DNA of 64,000 nucleotides from Tsukamurella sp040611135 (lineage in GTDB: Bacteria; Actinomycetota; Actinomycetes; Mycobacteriales; Mycobacteriaceae): assembly GCF_040611135.1 (NCBI RefSeq), contig NZ_JBEXNL010000008.1, forward strand, positions 62,001-126,000, in the 5' to 3' direction. Below the pieces are notes generated by a model, which saw only the letters and a list, made by a program, of their open reading frames with translations, had not been told where the DNA came from and searched no databases. The position numbers and the translations under genes are program-made. This document shows positions 58,829 to 64,000 of the stretch, piece by piece (positions within the stretch are counted from its first letter, which is position 1; the number at the start of each line of letters is the position of its first letter).

Positions 58829-60088
58829 ATGTCTCATTACCTCCGCATGACCGTTCCTGTACTCATCGCCGCATTCGTCGCGGCGGGCTGCTCCGCGTCC
58901 ACGTCGGGCCCGTCGCCGTCGTCGGCGGCGGCGGGTTCGGACGCCGACGCGCCCGGCGGAGCCACCGAACAACGCCGGGCCGCGCCGCGGCTCGCGATCA
59001 CCTACGAGGGCGGTGTCGAGATCGTCGACGCCACCTCCCTGCAGAAGGTCGCCGACATCCCCGGCGAGGGCTATCTCCGGGCGAACCCCGCCGGGGACGG
59101 GCGGCACGTGTTCCTCTCCGAGGGCACGGAATTCCGGCTCCTCGACCTCGGAGCATGGTCCGTCCCGCACGGCGACCATCAGCACTTCTACACCGCTGCG
59201 CCGCGTCGTACGGACATCCGGATCGAGGCGCCCGAACCCGGCCACGTGGTGCGCCACGACGGCCGGACCGTGCTGTTCGCGGACGGCACCGGTGCGGTGA
59301 CCTCCGTCCTGTCCGGTGCGGTGGCCGACCCGAACGCGCCCCGCGCGACCTACACGGCGCCGAAGCCGCACCACGGCGTCGCCGTGGAACGCGCGGACGG
59401 GTCGATGCTGGTCACCGTCGGCGATGAGAAGTCGCGCACGGGTGTCGCGATCCTCGACCACGAGCGGCGGACCGTCGCCCAGAGCGATCAGTGTCCGGGC
59501 GTGCACGGCGAGGGCGCGGCCGAGGGCGGTGTCGTGGTCTTCGGCTGCGAGGACGGCGTGCTCGTCGTGCGCGGAAACGAGATCACCAAGACGCCCGCGC
59601 CGACGCCGGGATACGCGCGGACCGGCAATGTGGCGGCCACCGAGGCGCACGCCGTGGTCCTGGGCGACTACAAGGTGGACAAGGCGGCGAAACCGGAGCG
59701 TCCGACCCGGATCAGCCTCATCGACACCCGCACCGGTGCCGTGAAGCTCGTCGACCTGCCCGCGTCCTACAGCTTCCGCTCCCTCGCGCGCGGTCAGTTC
59801 GGTGAGGCACTCGTGCTCGGCACAGACGGGATGCTCCGCATCCTCGACCCCGAGACGGGAACGGTGACACGAGAGGTGAGGGCCACGGCGCCGTGGACCG
59901 AGGACGCGAACTGGCAGGAGCCGCGGCCGGCGGTGTTCACGCTGGGGTCCACCGCGTTCGTCACGGAGCCCGCCACCAAGTCGATCGTCGCCATCGACAT
60001 CCCGTCGGGCACGGAGCGGCGGCGCAACGTGCTCGAGCACACCCCCGACGAGGTGTCGGGCGTCACCGGGGTCGGCGTGACTCACTAG
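58829..60088 (+). CDS. Lipoprotein resembling the zinc metallochaperone AztD
   Basis: 419 residues. Lipobox FVAAGC gives a lipoprotein anchored outside the membrane (signal from ATG 58829; ATG 58847 would leave too short a signal). The mature part is a repeated beta-propeller-like protein with histidine-rich loops (VPHGDHQHFY, APKPHHGVAVE, CPGVHGEGAAEGG) and a cysteine pair (DQCPGVHG, FGCEDGVLV), the pattern of AztD, which carries zinc to the AztC binding protein. The AztABC transporter is not nearby, so the partner must be elsewhere. coaE begins 11 bp downstream. Zinc function is by family pattern. Confidence 0.72.
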   Translation: MSHYLRMTVPVLIAAFVAAGCSASTSGPSPSSAAAGSDADAPGGATEQRRAAPRLAITYEGGVEIVDATSLQKVADIPGEGYLRANPAGDGRHVFLSEGTEFRLLDLGAWSVPHGDHQHFYTAAPRRTDIRIEAPEPGHVVRHDGRTVLFADGTGAVTSVLSGAVADPNAPRATYTAPKPHHGVAVERADGSMLVTVGDEKSRTGVAILDHERRTVAQSDQCPGVHGEGAAEGGVVVFGCEDGVLVVRGNEITKTPAPTPGYARTGNVAATEAHAVVLGDYKVDKAAKPERPTRISLIDTRTGAVKLVDLPASYSFRSLARGQFGEALVLGTDGMLRILDPETGTVTREVRATAPWTEDANWQEPRPAVFTLGSTAFVTEPATKSIVAIDIPSGTERRRNVLEHTPDEVSGVTGVGVTH

Positions 60089-60098
60089 TCTGAGGGGC

Positions 60099-60968
60099 AT
60101 GTTGCGGATCGGACTCACGGGTGGCATCGGCGCGGGCAAGTCGACGGTGGCGAAGGAACTCGCCGCCCTCGGCGCCGTGATCGTGGACGGCGACAAGATC
60201 GCCCGGGAGGTCGTCGAGCCGGGCACGCCGGGGCTCGCCGCACTCGTCGAGGCCTTCGGGGACGGGATCCTCGCCGAGGACGGCAGCCTCGACCGCCCCG
60301 CCCTCGCCGCGATCGCCTTCTCCGACGACGAGTCCCGCGAGAAGCTCAACGCGATCACCCACCCGCTGGTACGTGCTCGCGGGCAGGAGCTGATCGACGC
60401 GGCCGACCCCGACGCCGTGATCGTGCAGGACACTCCGCTGCTCGTCGAGATCAAGGTGGCGCCGATGTTCCACCTGGTGATCATCGTCTGGGTCGACGAG
60501 GAGGAGCGGGTCCGGCGGCTCGTCGGCTCGCGCGGGATGGACGAGGCCGACGCGCGCGCCCGCATCGCCGCGCAGGCCACCGACGAGCAGCGCCGGGCCG
60601 TCGCCGACGTGTGGCTGGAGAACACCGGCACCGAGGAGGAGACCCGCGCCGCGGTCCGCGCACTGTGGGCCGAGCGCATCGCGCCCTTCGCCGCGAACGT
60701 CGCGGCGCATCGTCCGGCCGACGGGGCCCCACGGCTCGACGACCCGGCGTACGCCGAGCGGCTCGTCGGGCGGCTGTGGGTCACCCTCGGCGCGGACGCG
60801 ACCTCCGTCACCGCCGACGGTGCCGCCGCCACCGTGAAGCTCGCCGACGGTGTCGCCGTGGAGGCGGTCGCCGATCGGCTCGCCGACGCCGGCTTCGCTC
60901 CGGTCGGTGCGGGCCTGTTCGAGGGCTCCGACCCGGGCCGCGCGGTGACGGTGCGCGTCGAGGCGTAG
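60099..60968 (+). CDS. coaE: Dephospho-CoA kinase
   Basis: 289 residues. Final step of CoA synthesis: phosphorylation of the 3'-OH of dephospho-CoA. P-loop GLTGGIGAGKSTVA, DGDKIAREVVEPG, THPLVRARGQELI, LLVEIKVAPMFHLVIIVWVDEEERVRRLVGSRGMDEADARARIAAQATDEQRRAVADVWLENTG are typical. After the kinase (about 200 residues) is a C-terminal part of about 85 residues (RLWVTLGADATSVTADGAAA onward). Mycobacterial CoaE has a longer C-terminal GrpB-like domain, so this one is shorter and different. ATG 60099, 11 bp after the AztD-like gene. Confidence 0.93.
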   Translation: MLRIGLTGGIGAGKSTVAKELAALGAVIVDGDKIAREVVEPGTPGLAALVEAFGDGILAEDGSLDRPALAAIAFSDDESREKLNAITHPLVRARGQELIDAADPDAVIVQDTPLLVEIKVAPMFHLVIIVWVDEEERVRRLVGSRGMDEADARARIAAQATDEQRRAVADVWLENTGTEEETRAAVRALWAERIAPFAANVAAHRPADGAPRLDDPAYAERLVGRLWVTLGADATSVTADGAAATVKLADGVAVEAVADRLADAGFAPVGAGLFEGSDPGRAVTVRVEA

Positions 60969-61136
60969 CTCCCAGCGGGTACGGCCGCGTCCGGCGAAAT
61001 GTCGGACTCCGCTGAGTCGTCGATGCTCGCGCCCGCGTGTCCGCGGCGATCGTCGCACGGGGTCGTTCGATCGGGTACACACTGAGGAATGCTTCGCATT
61101 TCCCGGTGCGAAGCCTTTCGACGAGACGAGGTGCAG

Positions 61137-62834
61137 ATGTCCGAGACGCGATCCAGTGCCGCACCACCACCTCAGCCGGCGGCGATCTCCCGCGAGGACG
61201 AGGGCTACAACAAGGGCATCAAGCCGCGCCAGCTGCAGATGATCGCGATCGGCGGCGCGATCGGTACCGGCCTGTTCCTCGGCGCCGGCGGGCGCCTCCG
61301 GGACGCCGGGCCCGGACTGTTCCTGGTCTACGCGGTGTGCGGCGTCTTCGTCTTCCTCATCCTCCGCGCCATGGGCGAGCTGGTGCTGCACCGCCCCTCG
61401 TCGGGCTCCTTCGTCTCCTACGCACGCGAGTTCTACGGCGAGAAGGCGGCATTCGTCGCCGGGTGGATGTACTTCCTGAACTGGGCGATGACCGCGATCG
61501 TCGACACCACGGCGATCGCGACCTACTTCCACTTCTGGAAGGCCTTCGACCCTATTCCGCAGTGGCTGCTGGCGCTGATCGCGCTCGTCATCGTCCTCTC
61601 GGTGAACCTGGTGTCCGTCAAGCTGTTCGGTGAGATGGAGTTCTGGGCGGCGCTGATCAAGGTCGTCGCGCTGGTCGCGTTCCTCGTGGTCGGCACCGTC
61701 TTCCTCGCCGGCCGCTACGAGATCCAGGGCGCGAGCACCGGACTCGGCATGGTCTCGCATCACGGCGGCTGGTTCCCGACCGGCGTGCTGCCCCTGGTCG
61801 TCGTGACCTCGGGCGTGGTCTTCGCATACGCCGCAGTCGAACTCGTGGGCACCGCGGCCGGCGAGACCGAGAACCCCGAGAAGGTCATGCCGCGCGCGAT
61901 CAACTCGGTGATCGCCCGCATCGCGATCTTCTACGTCGGGTCGATCGTGCTCCTGGCGCTGCTGCTGCCCTACACGGAGTACTCCGGCAAGGAGAGCCCG
62001 TTCGTCACCTTCTTCTCGAAGCTCGGCTTCGAGGGGGCCGGCGACCTGATGAACGTCGTGGTGCTCACGGCGGCCTTCTCGAGCCTCAACGCGGGCCTGT
62101 ACTCGACCGGCCGGATCCTGCGATCGATGGCGATGAACGGCAGCGGCCCGAAGTTCACGGGCGTGATGTCCAAGCACGGCGTGCCCTACGGCGGCATCCT
62201 GCTGACCGCGGTGATCTGCCTGTTCGGCGTGGTGCTCAACGCGTTCAACCCCGGACAGGCGTTCGAGATCGTCCTCAACGTCTCGGCACTCGGCATCCTC
62301 TCCTCCTGGGCGACCATCGTGCTCTGCCAGATGAAGCTCAAGAGCGAGGCCGATGCCGGGCGCATGACCAGGCCGGCGTTCCGGATGCCCCTGGCGCCGT
62401 GGTCGGCGTACCTCACGCTCGCCTTCCTGTTCGCGGTCCTCGTGCTGATGGGCTTCGACCGGCCGATCGGGACGTGGACGGTGGCCAGCCTGGTCGTCAT
62501 CGTCCCGATGCTCGTCGGCGGCTGGTACCTCGTGCGGGGCCGCGTGATCGAGGAGGCCCGCGCCCGCGAGGGTTACACCGGTGAGTTCCCCGTCGTTGCC
62601 AACGTGCCGGTCGACGGGGGCAGCGGAAAGCCGTCGTGGTTGCGTCGCTTCTACGACCGGTACCGCGACGCCTCACGACCGCCGCTGTACGGCATGGTGC
62701 TGGTCTTCGCCGGCATGGCCGTGGTCGCGGTCACCGCCTACTACCACCTCGGGTGGTGGTCGATCATCGGCTACGTCGTGGCCGCCGTGATGGCGATCGT
62801 CGGATTCGCGTTGGCCTTCCGAGACCTCTCGTAA
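61137..62834 (+). CDS. Amino acid permease, AnsP-like
   Basis: 565 residues from ATG 61137. APC-superfamily (AAT) transporter with twelve helices: GIKPRQLQMIAIGGAIGTGLFLGAGGRLRDAGPGLFLVY, the loop RAMGELVLHRPSSGSFVSYAREF and GTAAGETENPEKVMPRAINSVIAR. The closest named kind is asparagine permease AnsP; GabP and CycA types are alternatives. The C-terminal part beyond the usual length adds about 60 residues and a further hydrophobic pair (YGMVLVFAGMAVVAVTAYYH, YVVAAVMAIVGFALAF). No leader structure seen upstream. The stop lies 12 bp before the convergent gene. Confidence 0.85.
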   Translation: MSETRSSAAPPPQPAAISREDEGYNKGIKPRQLQMIAIGGAIGTGLFLGAGGRLRDAGPGLFLVYAVCGVFVFLILRAMGELVLHRPSSGSFVSYAREFYGEKAAFVAGWMYFLNWAMTAIVDTTAIATYFHFWKAFDPIPQWLLALIALVIVLSVNLVSVKLFGEMEFWAALIKVVALVAFLVVGTVFLAGRYEIQGASTGLGMVSHHGGWFPTGVLPLVVVTSGVVFAYAAVELVGTAAGETENPEKVMPRAINSVIARIAIFYVGSIVLLALLLPYTEYSGKESPFVTFFSKLGFEGAGDLMNVVVLTAAFSSLNAGLYSTGRILRSMAMNGSGPKFTGVMSKHGVPYGGILLTAVICLFGVVLNAFNPGQAFEIVLNVSALGILSSWATIVLCQMKLKSEADAGRMTRPAFRMPLAPWSAYLTLAFLFAVLVLMGFDRPIGTWTVASLVVIVPMLVGGWYLVRGRVIEEARAREGYTGEFPVVANVPVDGGSGKPSWLRRFYDRYRDASRPPLYGMVLVFAGMAVVAVTAYYHLGWWSIIGYVVAAVMAIVGFALAFRDLS

Positions 62835-62846
62835 CTCCGGAATTCC

Positions 62847-63656
62847 TCAGCGCCACGTGATCGGCGCGCCCTCCGCGGCGAGCCACGCGTCCACGTCGTG
62901 CCCGTGCGCCGTGACCCCGGCGACGGCGCGAGTGGCGGCGCGGATCGCGCGTTCCGCATCCTGTGCGCTCACAAGGTCGGCGGAGGTCGCGGCCACGAGC
63001 TCGTCGACGTCGATCAGTTCGATCGGGCGGCCCGGGTGTTCGACCAGGTCGAGGTACCAGTCCTCGGTGCGCCACAGGTTCCCGTCGCGTCGTACCCGCG
63101 CGACGTCGAGGTAGACCCGCTGGTCCCGCTCGTTGCCGGGGGTGAAATGGAAGATGTTGGCCCGCAGGTCGAACGCCGGGAGCAGCCAGGACTCGAGCGC
63201 GTCGAACTTCGGATGGTCCGACCGGCGGTACATGTACAGGCCGAAGGTCGTCTCCCGGAACTCCTCGACCTCACGCACGAACCCCTTCGGGTCGGTGTTC
63301 GTCATCGCCGGCGGGTCCAACACCTCGCGCTTGGGCGGATGGATCGCGCCGTCGTCCACCGCGGGGTCGGCGGTGAGGCGGAGCACCAGGGTGACCTCGG
63401 TCCCGCCCCGCGGCCGGCCGACCACGGCGCCGGAGGGACGGAAGCCGTGGCGCCGCAGCAGTGCCGAGAGCGCCTCGTGGTGCGTGCGGACCAGGATCCC
63501 GTCCTGGCCCGTGGCGCGCTCCCGCGCGGCGTCGAGCAGCGCCGGTACCGCGTCCTCCGCGGCGTCGAGCATCGTCAGATCCAGCCACCCGCCGCCGATC
63601 GCACCGATCGCCGCGGCGCCGTCGACGGTGAGCTCGAAGGTCTCGTCCGCGTCCAT
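62847..63656 (-). CDS. DUF402-family protein with an extra N-terminal GNAT-like segment
   Basis: 269 residues. The C-terminal about 165 residues are DUF402-like (IHPPKREVLDPPAMTNTDPKGFVREVEEFRETTFGLYMYRRSDHPKFD, then FTPGNERDQRVYLDVARVRRDGNLWRTEDWYLDLVEHPGRP and SQDAERAIRA), the family of FomD-like nucleotide phosphatases. The mycobacterial homologues I know begin near IHPPK. The first 105 residues (LVRTHHEALSALLRRHGFRPSGAVVGRPRGGTEV) look like the end of a GNAT acetyltransferase, so there is an apparent fusion. ATG 63656 is the first start; ATG inside at residue 118 would give only the DUF402 part. Function unknown. Confidence 0.72.
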   Translation of the reverse strand: MDADETFELTVDGAAAIGAIGGGWLDLTMLDAAEDAVPALLDAARERATGQDGILVRTHHEALSALLRRHGFRPSGAVVGRPRGGTEVTLVLRLTADPAVDDGAIHPPKREVLDPPAMTNTDPKGFVREVEEFRETTFGLYMYRRSDHPKFDALESWLLPAFDLRANIFHFTPGNERDQRVYLDVARVRRDGNLWRTEDWYLDLVEHPGRPIELIDVDELVAATSADLVSAQDAERAIRAATRAVAGVTAHGHDVDAWLAAEGAPITWR

Positions 63657-63691
63657 TCGTCCACGATACGACGCCTCGCTAGGATTCCCGG

Positions 63692-64000
63692 GTGCCTCGC
63701 TACGCGCTTCTCCCCGCCCCCGCCGCCAACCGCGTCTACGCCGAGGCGGCTGCCTCCATGGTGCGCGCCGAGCTGACCGTGCTGAGCCGCGCCGCGCTCG
63801 ACGGGCGGATCGGCACCGTCGGGACCGAGACGCTGGCCGGCGTGGAGTACCTCGCCTTCGAGGCCGACGAACTGACCCAGCAGGACCTGGGATTCCTCGG
63901 CCTGACCTCGGCGTTCTACGCGCTCTTCGAGGTCGACGGTGACCGGCTGCGGCCCGTCGCCGTGCCCTCGCCCGACAGGTACCCGTCGGACCTGCTGACC
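63692..64000 (+). CDS. Conserved hypothetical protein (3' partial)
   Basis: The window ends within the gene. From GTG 63692 the 103 visible residues read PRYALLPAPAANRVYAEAAASM, then an N-terminal domain of a mixed alpha/beta kind (VLSRAALDGRIGTVGTETLAGVEYLAFEADELTQQDLGFLGLTSAFYALFEVDGDRLRP). The form resembles the N-terminus of some conserved mycobacterial proteins with a methyltransferase-type C-terminal part, but not enough is visible to name a family. It is divergent from the DUF402-like gene. Confidence 0.6.
   Translation, partial: MPRYALLPAPAANRVYAEAAASMVRAELTVLSRAALDGRIGTVGTETLAGVEYLAFEADELTQQDLGFLGLTSAFYALFEVDGDRLRPVAVPSPDRYPSDLLT

Noticed and set aside
60063..62177. Long minus-strand open frame (704 codons) across coaE and the permease
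   Set aside because: Antisense of coaE and the permease, which have clear family matches on the plus strand.

Overview
The window is high-GC actinobacterial chromosome from a mycolic-acid-type organism (order Mycobacteriales). The evidence is the marker set pdtaR, polA, rpsA and coaE in the same order as Mycobacterium tuberculosis Rv1626, Rv1629, Rv1630 and Rv1631, a KasA-type ketoacyl synthase, a DmbC-type haloalkane dehalogenase and small haem-binding-like exported proteins. Tsukamurella or a close relative fits best, but the genus is inference.

Layout. 1-7 kb: the end of a fused ECF transporter (ATPase plus T component), rhomboid protease, CtaG-like protein, exported esterase, the ANTAR regulator PdtaR and a PHA-synthase-like hydrolase. 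7-12 kb: a tRNA gene (CAA anticodon) followed by a small, visibly lower-GC genomic island with a two-gene membrane/soluble module, a 5'-truncated tyrosine integrase plus a decayed second copy, and an orphan PD-(D/E)XK nuclease-like protein. 12-26 kb: TetR/haloalkane dehalogenase pair with a clear palindromic operator, KasA-type synthase, a membrane protein/PF10118 operon with a divergent TetR, and an ethanolamine operon (permease, eutB, eutC), then small exported, VOC and GST-type proteins. 26-34 kb: integrase and HNH gene remnants, then a co-directional catabolic cluster (IclR, MmgE/PrpD, hydrolase, SnoaL-like, unknown ORF, AAHS transporter, SDR). 34-48 kb: drug exporter/TetR, MerR-HEAT regulator beside a frameshifted HEAT gene, a three-gene SPFH/zinc-ribbon module, a GT39 glycosyltransferase, and an M20 hydrolase/MFS operon with a tandem Lrp regulator. 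48-64 kb: polA, a retron (structured ncRNA plus reverse transcriptase), membrane protein and HAD genes, XRE regulator, three tandem exported small proteins, methyltransferase, rpsA, AztD-like lipoprotein, coaE and an AnsP-like permease.

The most interesting system is the retron inserted directly behind polA (51.06-52.5 kb). A near-perfect inverted repeat of about 20 bp (a1/a2) brackets about 120 nt of hairpins and ends 7 bp before a retron-type reverse transcriptase with an N-terminal extension. A four-helix membrane protein follows and is a candidate effector. A second candidate defence locus is the tRNA-linked island. Relative to M. tuberculosis, where pdtaR and polA are only about three genes apart, about 42 kb lies between them here, so this interval looks like a site of repeated gene acquisition.
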